In this document: piece by piece, positions 1 through 12,020 of the stretch
Numbering within the stretch: position 1 is the first letter of the stretch
How the letters are laid out: every line of letters starts with the position of its first letter
Source of the DNA: Cytidiella melzeri
Lineage: Eukaryota; Basidiomycota; Agaricomycetes; Polyporales; Irpicaceae
NCBI GenBank assembly: GCA_022592445.1
Contig: JABYQR010000240.1
Coordinates: 1-64,000 of the forward strand
Length of the DNA stretch: 64,000 bases
Reading direction: 5' to 3'
The notes under the pieces: model-generated
Told to the model about the DNA's origin: nothing
Database searches by the model: none
What the model saw: only the letters and a program-made list of their open reading frames with translations
Program-made: the position numbers and the translations under genes

Positions 1-400
1 GACCTTGCCAAGAACTCTACTCGTGAGAGAATCTATCTAAAAGGAGACCAACTATTGTATTCCATTCCCACACCTGTGAGAACATCCTTCCATAAAGAGA
101 ACAATAGGGAAAGAACAAAAGGAGTCCATGTGAACGGTATCTATGACGTCAAAGCCTAGCTATGGGCTGAGCCATGTGTTTGTAGCCATGTGGTCTTACT
201 TAAGCTAAGTCACATGCCAGTGTGACGTAGTAGCAAGTAATGTGACCATGTGAAGTGTCTAAGCCACGTGATACGGGCCCTTAATAGACGTGCAAAGGAG
301 TTTATGCAGAGAATTGAAACTGGGTTGTAGCCCGGAGTTTTACAGATAAAAACAAGAGGTAAATTGCGAAAATTAAGGGCTAGTCAGGCCATCCATGACA
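1..400 (+). repeat. LTR, family A, 3' portion (cut by window edge)
   Basis: Positions 1-400 match the 3' part of the complete solo LTR at 45577-46329 almost base for base, and the reverse strand of 22366-22944. The family A LTR starts TGTCACG and ends CATCCACAACA or CATCCATGACA. The 5' end lies outside the window, so a target duplication cannot be tested here. The partner elements suggest a gypsy-type family, but no coding part of family A itself is seen. Confidence 0.85.
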
Positions 401-514
401 TCATGTCGTGGCACGGTGATGAGATGACACTTTGAGAACCCAGATCCGCCGCTGCAAGGCAAGTTCTATTAAACATGACGTGCTCTACTGACCTTTCAAA
501 TTCCTTCAGAACGC

Positions 515-1696
515 ATGGTCATTTGCTGCGACAATCGTCTGCTCAGCAAAGGCCACAATTTCGACTGTCCTATCAATGAACATGATGTTGCAATTCTCAA
601 CCTCATTCGTCGCCTAAATGCCAGACTAACGGAGGTTACTATCCTTCCTCCAGTTGGCCCTGATGACTTCACTCAGCAACAGCTCTTGACCGAGATCCCA
701 AAACGCAACCACGCACGCGCAGCTTCCGTCAAGACTGCTCTACTTGCCTTCCGAGACACTTACTGGCGTAAATCCGACCGACAATCTGGGTTTCTGCCAG
801 CAACTCTTCTGCCTGACGACGTACTAGCTACTCTCGCATCTGAGGCTAAGATCAAGACTATGGACGATCTGAACCTAGCTCTGCCCGGCTGGACTTTTGC
901 TTTGGAGCTTGGCCCGGGTGCTCTCTCTCATATTGCGGAACTGGATGCTGATTGGCTCAAGAAAAACAAGTCAGGTATACAATTGCGTGCAGCTGGACGC
1001 AAGGCTGAAACAATATGCATGAAGCCTATCACAGAAGAAAAAGAACGCGAGTGTCGTGCAGGAGAACGCAAGGTAAAGCACTTTGCAAAAGGAGGAAAGC
1101 CGCACAAACAACCTGGAGAAGTACAGACTACGACGCTATCCCCAGCTTATCCTGCCAATCCAATGGGAGCTTCAACACTTGTTCTTCAAAGCAGCACTAT
1201 TCATACCCCCGCAACTCCTGTCTATCTCCCTCCTGATGCCCCCGCAACTCCTGTCTATCTTCCTCCTGCAGCACAACCAGCCAGCCCCTTTCCCTTTGTA
1301 TCCACTTATTCAGGCCCGACATCATCAGTTCTGCACACACCCAAAGCTATGTCTCAGCATGTCACACCCGGGTACTTGCCCTTAATGCCTCATACGCCTG
1401 TGTCGCAACCTTGGCCTCCCATGTACTATACTCAAATGCCCAGTCCTCCAGCACCCGTTACCTCATTGTTGCATATTTCCATGACCTCTCCCCCAAGCCC
1501 AGCGCATGTATACCTGTTGCCTTCAGTTTATAGCACAATCGCTCCAGCGCCGCTTTGGCAGCCTTACTATACCCCCACCACCACTACATCGACACCTGTC
1601 GCTTCGTCTTTGCAGACTCCCTTTCTGTATCCAACACCGCCTCAAAGCAGTTCAAAGTTTCGATGGAAAGCAGATCCGTGCTCGTCTACAAGCTGA
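515..1696 (+). CDS. Unrecognised 393-aa ORF with proline-rich tail
   Basis: This is a long single-exon open frame starting just after the family A LTR. Residues about 1-165 look globular (a WTFALELGPG stretch lies near residue 130). Residues about 165-200 are basic. The rest is rich in Pro, Thr, Ser and Tyr and includes a 36-bp direct repeat at about 1209-1275 that gives two copies of PATPVYLPP. The frame stays open upstream to a TGA near 477, so the true start could be an upstream exon lost to the LTR. I do not recognise the family. Its position between an LTR and a broken DUF6589-type gene suggests it belongs to, or is the C-terminal part of, a transposon-associated gene. A host orphan gene is the alternative. 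Confidence 0.45.
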   Translation: MVICCDNRLLSKGHNFDCPINEHDVAILNLIRRLNARLTEVTILPPVGPDDFTQQQLLTEIPKRNHARAASVKTALLAFRDTYWRKSDRQSGFLPATLLPDDVLATLASEAKIKTMDDLNLALPGWTFALELGPGALSHIAELDADWLKKNKSGIQLRAAGRKAETICMKPITEEKERECRAGERKVKHFAKGGKPHKQPGEVQTTTLSPAYPANPMGASTLVLQSSTIHTPATPVYLPPDAPATPVYLPPAAQPASPFPFVSTYSGPTSSVLHTPKAMSQHVTPGYLPLMPHTPVSQPWPPMYYTQMPSPPAPVTSLLHISMTSPPSPAHVYLLPSVYSTIAPAPLWQPYYTPTTTTSTPVASSLQTPFLYPTPPQSSSKFRWKADPCSSTS

Positions 1697-1730
1697 TTCT
1701 GCAAACAATGTTGTATGTACATGAATACCA

Positions 1731-4700
1731 TCAATCTTGTGCTACACTCGTGCTTGGCTCTGTGTGAGTCTCGTTTGCCCTCACCGACATCGAGTCCTTG
1801 TACCTCTGGACCAATGTATCTACATCGTCAAATATCTCCTTATCCGACTTCTCTGTCAATCGTCTCTCTGTCCATCTGTCAATCATTGCCTGCAGGGTCT
1901 TTGGATTAGAGCCAAGGGCCATAACGTCCTTAACCTTGTTGTTCGATGTTAGATGGCAACCAGGCTTCAAGACATGCGCCTTCGCCTCGTGATACTTCCC
2001 CTGCAGCTTAACAACGTCCTCATGGTGGCTTGGCAATGTGTGAGACAGCCCGTGACAGAAATGATTGAATTCATGTTCGACGTGATGCTTGATTTTACGT
2101 TGCGTAGGAATTGATGCCGACATCCTCTTGATGTAATCTCATGTTGCGTATGGTCCCAAAGTTGCAAATGTAACCTAAAAAGTTGTAAGCTCGGTCGATG
2201 AGGACAAGGTTGAGAAGTGTACCTTAATATCTCAGATATTGTGTTCCTGCACCATGTCAAAGGCGAGGAATGAGTTCTTTTTGCCTGTGGTGTTGGCGAG
2301 CCAACAGACGCGCATCACAAACGACCTGTAATAATTGTTCAGCGGTAAGTACTCAAAGGAACAGGTACGTACTTAAGATCATTGGGCCACTTGTGCCACA
2401 AGCCTTGCATCAGCTCGAGTATTTCATGTGCGTACTTGTGGTTTCCGCCACCATGGAAGCAGAACAGCAGCCGCAGAAGTAAATACTACATGCACCCTAC
2501 ATCACCCGTTCGGATGCAGTTGTCCAGGTTGAGGAAGTTGAGTGTGTCACAATTGAACTGCACACTGAGATCAAAATATCATCTTGTGCGGAACGAGACT
2601 TGTCAGGTTGCCGAAGCTTGACGAGAGCCTCTGTAGAGGCGTATTTGTCAACCACCTTGCACGCGAGATCTCAAATTTCTTGGGGTGTTTGTTGACAAAG
2701 CTCCGTGAGCTCTTCAACACCTGCCGTGACCGTCCAAACGTCTCGGAATCGAGCTTCAGCAGTGTGCCGTAACGCCTCACGAAAGGTATAATGAAAGTTG
2801 CCTAGCATGAGAGCTTCATCAGTAGACGGTTCTCAGATTTATCGCAGAACTCACCTTGCACTGACGTAGTATTGAGCCCTTTGCGGTTCAGATTTACAAA
2901 TGCGTGCTTGAGACCGAAATTCTCGCTGCTGCCGAGATGCTGCTTGTGCATCGAGAACTCTTGGGCAATTTGAGCGTGGAACCAGCCGAATATTGCCAGA
3001 AACTGCTCAAATTGCTGGATGAAGTTGAGATTGAACGCTTGATCTCTCTTGACAAACCGCAGCCAAATTGTGGTGAGCTGATCGCCTAACCAAACAATAA
3101 GCCTGTTTGCCATCGGCTCCTGTCTCGCCTTGACATCCGTGAGGCCAAGCAGCCGCTTCCACTCGTCGATAACTTGGTGGTTACCCTCCTGAGTCCCCTC
3201 CTCCATATGCACAGTGTCAAGGACATGCTGGACGGTAGCATGCTCCAGACCAACAGGAAGCTGCTGAACTGGTGTGGGACAGGCTAACGCAGCATCGCCC
3301 TTGTGCTCCCAGTCTGTAAACTCAGGGGCTTCAAGGAGTATGCTGAGTACCATATGAATGTGTTGCTCATAGAGGCAAGGTCCAAAGTGTCGGGCCTTGA
3401 GAAAGATCTCGAGTGCGGTGATAGGATTTTTGCACTCACGTGCTCGCTGTTATAACAGTTAAGGTTACACTCACCAGATAAGTGGTTAACTTTAGGGGGA
3501 GATAGAGATATAGAGAGTAAGAGGTGTGGTGAGCGAAGTACTGGAGAGTACAAGGTAGTCCTTTATCAACAGAGTGGATAAGACTGAGGGGATATGCCCT
3601 CAGGAGTGCCTCTATATATACATGAAGGGGAGGACCCCAGGTACTACCCTAAGACCCCTAATACCTACATGAGTAAGCGAAGTAATCTACCTTACTAAGC
3701 ATGCCCTATGCCCTAGTGGTGCCACTTCAATAATTAACCAATAGCAATTGTCCCCATGACCTGACCCCATGACCCAGTTCCAAGGCTAGACTTGTTCTAG
3801 CTTGTTCTAAGACAAGGCTAGACTTTTCCAGAAGGTTCTATGAACTATGACATCATCTAATGGAATGTTCTATACTATGACATCATAGTTCCAGCAAGTT
3901 CCACAATGTTCCAGAGAGTTCTATCATGTGATACACAGATAAGGAAAGGAGCGCATCAGCGCATCAGAGACAGGAGGCGCATCAGCGCATCAATTGATAG
4001 GCACTGAAAATTAACGCTGGAATAGGCGCCTGATAAGCGCCAGATAAGCGCTGGATAAGCGCTTGACAAGCGCTTAAATATTCACAATAATACCGTTGCC
4101 TGGTAAGGCAAGTCTTGTAGAAACATTGAAAATCTGTGACAGAGGGATTCTTCAGTGATGTCCTGCGGCGGAGACAAAAGCTGAGGTGCAAATAATTGCA
4201 TCTTGCGATTGATGTGTGCCGTCACATTCTCCAACGCCCAATCATCCACAGCGTTACGAGCAGCCATAGTGCGAACACCCCAGCTGTGTGGTCGTGGCGG
4301 CTTGTGCCAGTTCTTAAGGATGCCGGGCAGCTGTTTGCTATGCATGAGCGCTGTTCGAGCATATCTTGATGAGAGTTGAGGTCAAAAGAATACAACTTAT
4401 TGTCTTTGAGTACATACCTGATAGTTCCCTCCTTGTGCTTCATGTCAACGGGTACCTTCAAATTCCAACTCAAGAAATGTAGGAAGGTGGTGACGTCCAT
4501 CTGCAGTGAGGCCATATGCTCGATGATGCTGGCCATCTTGAGGGCGATAGCTGCATTGGTAAGGGTACTTAGGTGGCTCATGAATAAGGTCGTTCGAGCA
4601 AGCGGCCCTCCCGTGGTTTTGAAAGAGTTGTCGACATGCATCTGGGCTTCTGGTGGCAATGGCTCAACTTCTCCATCGTGATATTTGTTGTTGTCGTCGT

Positions 4701-4749
4701 TGAGGTTGAAAAAAGGGTCACCGTTGTCAAGAAAATCAGAGGCTTGCAT
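1731..4749 (-). pseudogene. DUF6589-like transposon-associated gene, broken by an LTR
   Basis: Reverse-strand reading shows pieces in the order expected for the large basidiomycete family I know as DUF6589. An N-terminal part (about 4749-4142) contains WHKPPRPHSWGVRT. A middle part (about 3430-2580) contains NPITALEIFLKARHFGP, RLIVWLGDQLTT, IFGWFHAQIAQEFSMHKQHLG and LNRKGLNTTSVQGEF. A C-terminal part (2123-1731) contains IPTQRKIKHHVEHEFNHF and LTSNNKVKDVMALGSNPKT. A family B LTR (3448-4141) separates the N-terminal part from the middle, and the coding sequence expected between them is missing, so insertion came with a deletion. Several frame changes occur as well. Family assignment is from memory of conserved segments. 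The function of DUF6589 proteins is not established, but they are usually repeated and TE-like. Confidence 0.65.
3448..4141 (-). repeat. LTR, family B, inside the DUF6589-like gene
   Basis: On the minus strand this begins TGTCACAGATTTTCAATG and ends near AACTGTTATAACA. It is close to identical in order and sequence to the solo LTR at 20981-21694. It contains the same GCGCTTATC tandem repeats, the GATGCGCTGATGCGC stretch and the GGTCATGGGGTCAGGTCATG stretch. No clear 5-bp target duplication is visible (CCCTC on one side, GCGAG on the other). This fits a rearrangement that also removed coding sequence. Confidence 0.85.
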
Positions 4750-4909
4750 GTTGAGGATATTATCGCACGAGTATCAGGCAGAAGGGAGGAACAAAATGGA
4801 TTCGCAGTGGTACGGAAAAACAAAGTGCTCGTCGGGCGGACGTTGCAATTATCTAGGCGCTCGATGATGGGCTCTATTGACGTCACGTGGGAGTGATCCC
4901 TACCCCTCT

Positions 4910-5025
4910 CCACGAAGTACACCAGACCCTCAAGCCTGCGGAGTGTACTGTCTTTTTCGAACTCCGCAGCTTGATCAGGAAAGGAGCCCTGGCAACGTCC
5001 GCTTGAGGGTCTGGGTACGAGACTA
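4910..5025. mobile_element. Small foldback element related to the MITE at 15919-16180
   Basis: The right end, read on the minus strand, starts TAGTCTCGTACCCAGACC and then matches the terminal inverted repeat of the 15919-16180 element, including CCAGGGCTCCT. The left end carries the inverted partner (CCAGACCCTCAAGC) but its outermost bases have decayed. It sits 22 bp inside a copia LTR start, the reverse complement of TGTTAAAACTATAT at 5026-5047. Confidence 0.5.
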
Positions 5026-5405
5026 ATTATATTATATAGTTTTAACAGGCTAGATACTTGAACAAAGTCTGATAGCTGGTGAGAGCATTGTGCTTTACAC
5101 CTGCCACCACCTCCTTGTCAATATCCACTTTGTGTCCCTGTTTGTCATGTCGAGCCCTGTCTCTGTGTTGGCATGAGTCATTTACTCAATATGTACACCT
5201 CTGGTACAAGTGCTGAGCCTAGTCATACACTGAGTCATGCACTTAGTAATAGGGTAGAATAGCTGAAGTAGACATCCATAGTAGTTGCTTACATAAGTAG
5301 ATACAGACATGTATTGAAGCAGAGCTGCTGAAGCAGCAATAATAATAAGACTCATCTTTGAAGCTTAACAGCTTCTACCCCTCGCACACCACTTCCACTT
5401 TGTTA
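5026..5405. repeat. Nested debris of copia and family A LTRs
   Basis: 5026-5047 is the first 22 bp of the copia LTR on the minus strand. 5048-5172 is a family A LTR start on the minus strand, cut at AGCTAGCC. 5171-5405 is the 3' half of the copia LTR on the plus strand, ending CCACTTTGTTA. Three insertions or recombinations are therefore stacked in 400 bp. Confidence 0.75.
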
Positions 5406-5949
5406 CACTCAATATTCCAAGCTCATCTGTTGCAAGAGCTCCTACCGAGAATTGTGAGGATGTAGATGAGGGGTTGTTCAACACCTTATATATTTGTCCT
5501 AAATACAATATACATCTCTGTTTTTCCGAATCTGAATACCTGACTCCTGCGTCCTGAGGCCTGTAGTCTGATAGTCTGGCAGCCTGAGAGCCTGAAAACT
5601 CTAGAGCTCGAAATGTTTGCTGGCAGCTCCTGAGAGCAATTCCGCGGCCGGCTGACATGCCCTGACACATGTTGACACATGAATCTCAGGGCGTGTCAGG
5701 CCAAGTTGCAAGTTTATTGATGTGTGAGGTAGCTGAACAACTTCCTGGACGTACGTAAGAAGTCATATAATACAAACTTCATCTCAGTTTATGGGCGGGG
5801 GGGAATAACAAACTACAAAAGTCCCGGATGTGTGCATAATTACTTACAGTCCGTTTGAAAAGCGACACGATGGGGGTATCGACAGACGAGAACTGGGTAT
5901 GTCAGAGTGTACTGAGCGAACAAAGTGTAGCGACTAGACTCCAATGGGA
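5406..5949. other. Non-coding gap between LTR debris and the Zn2Cys6 gene
   Basis: I see no supported gene. The part next to 5950 is downstream of the Zn2Cys6 gene stop codon and probably holds its 3' UTR and terminator. 5540-5600 carries loose CTGA-rich short repeats. Confidence 0.5.
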
Positions 5950-8900
5950 TCACATGAGCCACGACTGGTCCTGAAATGCCATGAAGTCAGAAGGAAACTG
6001 GCTGTCCTGGAATCCCAACAACGACTCCATTGTACCCGGCATCTCCTGATTTTCCATCAAACTCCACGCTTGGAGGAAGGCAGGGTCGCTGGGGTGAAGA
6101 GAGAACTGGTTCACCACCCTGTCGGTCGGCACGGGTAGCGGGTCAGGCATAGGAGGGAAGACGTCTGTTGTTTGCGGCGGAGGCGGTGATATTTCTGATT
6201 TTAGGGGGCTGGATTGAGGTTGGACACCGAGGTCAGCCGAGTGCCTCTTTTGCCTACTTGTGATGCGCGACGTGAGGACTTTCTCTAGGAACCTAGCGAA
6301 ACAGTGCCTTGGCGTTGGTTGACCGTTAGGGTCCAACGGACCAGAGTCGAGGGTCTTTAGCAGACGTTTTACAAGGTCTATGATACGCGCTTCCTGGCGG
6401 TTGTCAATCTTAGTGGCAAACTCGGGGCGCAGGCACTAGTGAGAGTACGTTCAGCGCATGAACGTGTACGCAGAATCTTGAATGAATCTCACCTTGACGA
6501 GGACAGCAGTGGCGAAAGCTGATAGAGCAAAGTAGTACTCTGGGCAGTATCGGATGGATTCTGAGGGTAGAATGCGGTCTACTACACAGTTGATGATGGC
6601 GGAGGCGGCCGATAGGCACTGTACGCGGTGGTCAGTCTCATATAGGATGCCAACTGCACGGTATAATCTCACCCCTGGCAAGAAAGTCACGTCGTCTTTG
6701 AGCTTTCCTGCTTGCACTACACGCTGCAATCCGGTGGAGAAAGAGACAAGCCGGCAGTACTGGTACATCCTACACGTCTTGTCAGTATATCTCCTCGTGA
6801 TAAGCATATTTCGTGAGCACTTACGATTGAACTAGTGCCATACGCAACCGGTCATCCTCAGCTATATGGATCATGAGAAAGGTGTGGGAAGAGTAACACA
6901 GAATAATGACTCACGAGCTGTAGGAAGGTGCTCAGCCGCACATCTCGCCAGAAACACTTCATTCCATGCATCGAGCTCTCCTGACATGACCTTATGGCGT
7001 ATTTTAAAGTCTGATAGCTGAAAATTTGAAACAAGTGAGCAGCGTTGTTTGCGAGGATTCGACCGTGTCACGTACATCTTGCACTGTGGCGGTCGCCTTT
7101 GGAAGAGATAGCTCAGGATATCGTCCGATGATGCGAAACAGCTCTATGAGAGACGCAAGATAGCCGTCGCACGATTGACCATATTTCCACCCATAAAGCT
7201 CAGTAGACACGGATCTGATGAGCTTTTTGTTTAAACGTTGTCAGTCTCGATGGAAGATGAAATGTGGATCTGAACGCTCTCACCTCGTTTTCAGGCATCA
7301 TGGCAGGTTTCCCAAGATTGAGGCAGTAGCATCGGTCCATGGTGTAGCATACAGCATAAACACGCAGCCTGTTGAGCAGCTCGCGTTCACCTCGTTCATC
7401 TGCTGGCTTACTGCTGGGTACGCGTCCCAAATCGAGGTCGACCGCCAAACTGATGCTACCATTCAGCCTGTGATCAAGTTCACATAACGCCTACTTACCG
7501 AAAGGCAACGCCGCTGTAGAACCATGTACGGTCCTCGTCCCATCGCTTTGCCGGAGGCATGTAGGCGGCCATGAGCAAGAAGGCCTGACACATCTCAACT
7601 GTTTTCCATCCGTCGAGAAAGGCATTGGCTGCCGAAGCTTTAGCCATGTGAACGGCCATGTGGTATACCTCTGGTTTGTCATCGTAGAAACGCGACGATA
7701 CTGCGCATACTGTTCAAGATCCCATTCATCAATGCGCGTTCAACGGCGGTAATGCAGGTTGTAAACATACCGACTGTGAACAAGAATGGACAGCGGCCTA
7801 GGACCGCTGAAGGAGTATGAATGTTTTCGTCCAAGATGGGCACGACTGGCTGCAATGCAGATGAAGGTCAGAGTCTGACATGAGATATACTGAGACCATA
7901 CAACGAACATTGATCCATCTCCAGTATCTGTGAGTTCGTCAACGTTCAGCCGCATTCCAATCAAGAACGATACATAAACGTACATATCGAAAAGCTTTCC
8001 CACATCCTCGTTCGTGATCAGCCCCGAGAGAAGGATATCGGGCGCCGCTTGACGCTCCACGATGAGTCTCCGAATATCAAGATTCGAAGACGGACCTAGA
8101 TACGACGTCAGCCCTTGCTTGAGATAGAAAGATTCGCATTCCAGCACAGTTGGAGTGACGTACCAGGCTCGAAGTAGGCTAAATTTCCGATGCCCTCTTC
8201 TTGTACTGAAATCGCTTCAATTTGGCTACCTTCAGAGGATCCATGTTCTCGCGCCGAAGCCGGCGACCCAACCCTTGATTCGAGCGCAGTTTTGGCAACC
8301 AGGCCGCTCGGTGCTTCTGCAGCAGGAAGGGGGTGTATATGCAATGCACTGGTCGACTCCTGTAGATCCTCTAGACCAGTAGATTCCTCTGAGTCCGAGT
8401 CATAGTCGGAATCCTCCTCGAGCGTTGATAGGTCGAACCTGCGAAATCCTTCGCAAGCGCTTTTACACGATCCCTGGCCCTTCTCGTAATACGCGAGTAT
8501 ATCGCGATAAATTGTGCGCTGTTCTGGAGTAAGAGCCATGCGAGAGGGAGCGATAGATAGAGGTGTAGCCGTTGCAGACGTTGGGTTTAGTCTAGCGAGG
8601 AGACTGTCGATCATCGAGTCCTTCTCTCTGATCTTTTTGCGAAGAATATCTCGCATACTACAGACGAGATGAGTATATGTAGCACGACACTGAAGAGTGA
8701 CAAACCAACCCGGGTGACCTAGGTTTGCGACCAAGAACGACACATTCGTGACCGCCCACAATGCACCTCGCGCATATCGTATCATCATCTTGGAAAGTGC
8801 ATTTCATCTGGAATTTGTGATGGGTTAGCGAAGCAGGTCCAACTGAGGGTCATTGAAATACATGCACACACCTTGAGTCTTTTGCACCGAGTGCATGCCC

Positions 8901-9436
8901 CAGATACACGGCCGCTCTGAATAATCTGTTCCTTCTTAGAGCGCTTGGTCGGTGGTGCATCGTCAGCTGGGGATGGGGTGGGGGTTTGGTGTGGTAAACG
9001 AGGATGTTTGCCCAAGCTAGCGCCGCGCTCGAACCGAGGCGGCTGGTGAGATGCTCCTTGAAATCCGGGTATACCACTGTTCACGAGTGGTGGATATAAC
9101 GGCGCGCCGGTGGCTGTGGAAGCAACATCGCTTGGCGTTTGGACATCAGTTCCATCGCCATAAGATTGTGGAAAGTGAAACTGGGCTGGATCCTCGTATT
9201 CTGCAGTGGGAAGAGTTCGAGAGAGATGCGATGAGATGTAGTACGGAGAGAAGAACATTGTACAAGTCGGACGTACTGGAGGAGTTGAGAGCCGATCTCC
9301 AAGAGTTTATATCCTCTGGTGGATACTCGGGTTGAAAAAACCGATCAGACGTCAGTATGGCGAACCCATCGTGAGATGATGTGGAGCCAGAACAAGAAGA
9401 CCCTGAGGGACTGGCTCGATACTGTTTGTAGGACAT
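5950..9436 (-). CDS. Zn(2)-Cys(6) fungal transcription factor
   Basis: This is a multi-exon gene (about a dozen short introns) read on the minus strand from MSYKQYRASPSGSS at 9436 to QSWLM-stop at 5950. A Zn2Cys6 binuclear cluster is rebuilt across an intron at 8808-8871: GACTRCKRLK joins MKCTFQDDDTICARCIVGGH plus EC, giving C-x2-C-x6-C-x8-C-x2-C-x6-C. A short coiled-coil follows (MRDILRKKIREKDSMIDSLL), then an acidic Ser/Glu linker (about 8450-8380). The Fungal_trans regulatory domain follows, recognisable by PILDENIHTP, RCPFLFTV, GWKTVEMCQAFLLMAAY, DEDRTWFYSGVAFR and LAVDLDLG. The tail is Pro/Ser-rich with hydrophobic-acidic patches that could activate transcription. It is expected to act in the nucleus as a DNA-binding regulator. 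Its targets cannot be inferred, because no neighbouring gene cluster is present. No stop codon or frame break was found in the exons I joined. Confidence 0.9.
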
Positions 9437-11918
9437 GATTGGTTGCGGTTGTCTCGACTATCTATTTCGCGCTTGAGGTAAGGTTTTGACAGACGTGAAG
9501 GGCGGTTGAAGTGGAGCAGTCCTGCCAGAGCCAGTGCAAAGAGAAGACAGATAAAGGGCAGTGGACGATGGGAATTCTCGAGGACATACTAGATCCTATA
9601 TAGCGTGTCGGATGTGCGCTGCCGGTCGAGTCTCGTCTTCTTCACCACAGACATAACCTTGTTCTATGCGACGATGTGTCCTGCGCAAAGTGTTGACCTG
9701 TTTGTGGCAGAGTTTGACTGGAACCAGGGCCAGACTGTAGGACCCGATTCGGTTGATAGATCCAGTCCCATTTCTATCGGAATGAACGGCAGACATGGTC
9801 TCCGCGTTCGGTAAATCCATTGGGACATGTTTTGTACTTGAGGACGTTCTGGACATGCACTGATGCGTCTGGGAACATGTGTGGCCAATCCTGGAGACAT
9901 GAGATCTCACGTTCCTCGGTGAAAATGAACTCGTTTCTTTGAATGAGATCTTCGCGAGATGGCCAGCGTCTGTAGCATCGCTGTCCGACAACGTTGCCTC
10001 AGGGCAGCTGTACAACTAAGTACCCATGATCCAGAGCTTCTCTTCTCTTTGAACAGCGTCGCGTACCTGGGATCAAGCATATTACCAACTGGCTGAACAA
10101 GCCTGAGCAATCCATTGATGTATCTTACCAAGTGGCCTTCCCATACCAGGCTGTCTCGTGCCGTCAGAAGCCATCCTATACCACAACGGGGTGTTCATTA
10201 CGCACCGATGCAACTCCAGCTGAGCAGCACCGATAACGGAGGTAACTCGGCATCTTCCGACTGTCGATGAATACTGTCCCTCGTGAGAAATTCGAGTGGA
10301 TGATTACCCACCTACAATTCCACTAGACAGATTCCAGAAAGCACGTGTTGCAAAGTTTTACAGCCTGTATGTCGTAAGTTCGTGCGTGCAGTGAACCCGC
10401 AACGCTGTCTTCAATTGCTAATGGCAGTGTCTACGTGTTCCCGGGATTCAACTCATGAACCGGGTATGAATCACAAGACGGGAATGCATACCGACCGGCG
10501 ACATTAATCCCGACGTTGATCGTCGAATGGATGCGACAATCCGGGTACGCTCGGAGGGCTACCAGCTGCAAGGTGTACGGGGGTAATTGGCATATTGTAC
10601 TCGATTAGTGCTCGACAATGAACGGGGCGAAGGAATTATTGAACATGGACTCCGCGACTCTCTTGCCGAGCAAGCCGTGGCAGTATTGAGTACCATGAAT
10701 GGTGGTGGCTCCAGCTGACCTCTACGTAAGATCATCGGGAACGTCAGAGCTGAGTGAGCGGATTGACAAGCAGCGGACTATCTGATGGCTTCTGAGCGAC
10801 TTACCCAGTTTCCGTAGAAAAGCGCGCGAAACCTTCACGTCCTCCGCAACTTTACTTTTGCGAGGTGAGCCAACATGTTGACAGCATACATCAGGCTAGA
10901 CCCACTGTTGAGGGGATCATTTGTTCTCGTTGGACGTCTTTTGCACAAGTCTGCATTCCAGCATTTTGTGCATTACGTCGGACCCACTTTTCGGATACAT
11001 GTTCTTTCCAAAACGCCACAGAGGCGTCGTACTGTGTACTCCTGATCTATACAGCCGTCAGTATAGGCACTTGCATGACGCTATGCAGCTGTTAGAAGTA
11101 CCTCACCTCGCGTGTTCCTTGCGCAACCTGCCAGAAAATCGACCGACAATCACACGAAACGGAGAGAAACGACCGCATCTGCAGCAAGTCGCTGGGTCGG
11201 CTAACACTTGAGTCTGCGATAGGTACGGTAAGCCACATGGAATCGATCCTCCACGAGAGCTACTTACTACCGCGTGAAGCACCCGCCGGAGTGTTTGGCT
11301 ACCTTGGACGCTGCTGCGGTCAATGGTACAAACGTTATCAGTGATGGCCCCTCGCCCGCTGATCATGCAGAACGCCTCCTGGCGTTATTTACCAATTCTG
11401 TACTGTGAAAATGAACCTCGGGAGAGAATGACCGCTGAAGCCTGCGGATTGCCGCCCTTTGCTTTACCTTCTCCTCCTCAGCACATGGGGTGTTTGGAAC
11501 TGTAGCAAAGGGTAAGCCAAAATGCAAGTAGCCACTTGACATATTCAGTACACCACCGGAAGTAGTCCCAGCTCAGCAAGTTAGCCCAAGAAATCAGCTT
11601 TCCAGAGGAGACAGAACAGCCACAGAACCTTGCGCTTTGCAACCTTTCCAAAGAGACCTTGGAGGCTATACGCAGCAATTGTTGCCTGTAGGCTATGCAA
11701 GTAATCCAGGTGTGCGTAACGTCGCTGGACCTAATCAAGTAATGATACGGTAGAGAGCAAACACGCTCAGGGCGTCAACTCACCATAGATGCGGCTTTGT
11801 CGGGCGCTCGTTGGGATTCTCGTTCAATGAAAACAATTATACTTATTTGACGGTTTTCCTCCATGCAGGGCTGTTTGCCACCATTCCACAGTTGTATTTG
11901 TGGCAAAACGCAAAAGAA
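9437..11918. other. Region without a supported gene
   Basis: The first few hundred bases are the presumed promoter and 5' UTR of the minus-strand Zn2Cys6 gene. Beyond that, open frames on both strands are short, low in similarity to anything I know, and not joinable into a convincing spliced gene. GT-AG-like signals are frequent, so a decayed gene or a long non-coding transcript is possible. Confidence 0.4.
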
Positions 11919-12020
11919 TGGCCAGCGAGGGGGTCGAACCCGCGACCTTGGCGTAGTAATTGAGTGACGCATTGCCACATACTATTAGCACCACGCTCTA
12001 ACCAACTGAGCTAGCCGGCC
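11919..12020 (-). tRNA. tRNA-Ile (anticodon AAU) with a 28-nt intron
   Basis: The minus strand folds as a tRNA. The acceptor stem is GGCCGGC with GCTGGCC, and a discriminator A follows. The D-arm is GCTC-AGTTGGTTA-GAGC, the anticodon stem TGGTG with CGCCA, and the T-arm GCGGG-TTCGACC-CCCTC with one C-T mismatch. The A box region and the B box (GGTTCGACC) are present. The loop reads C-T-A-A-T-A before the intron, so the anticodon is AAT (window 11984-11986). The intron (GTATGTGG...ATTACT) lies one base 3' of the anticodon, the usual nuclear position. A T-run terminator follows at about 11912-11915 on the minus strand. Confidence 0.93.

Noticed and set aside
9596..10015. 139-codon minus-strand open frame upstream of the Zn2Cys6 gene
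   Set aside because: Composition and lack of motifs or splice partners fit chance. It lies in the promoter region of the confirmed gene.
10865..11505. Several short plus-strand frames with GT-AG-like signals
   Set aside because: I could not join them into a continuous protein with any recognisable block. Signals of this kind are frequent by chance.
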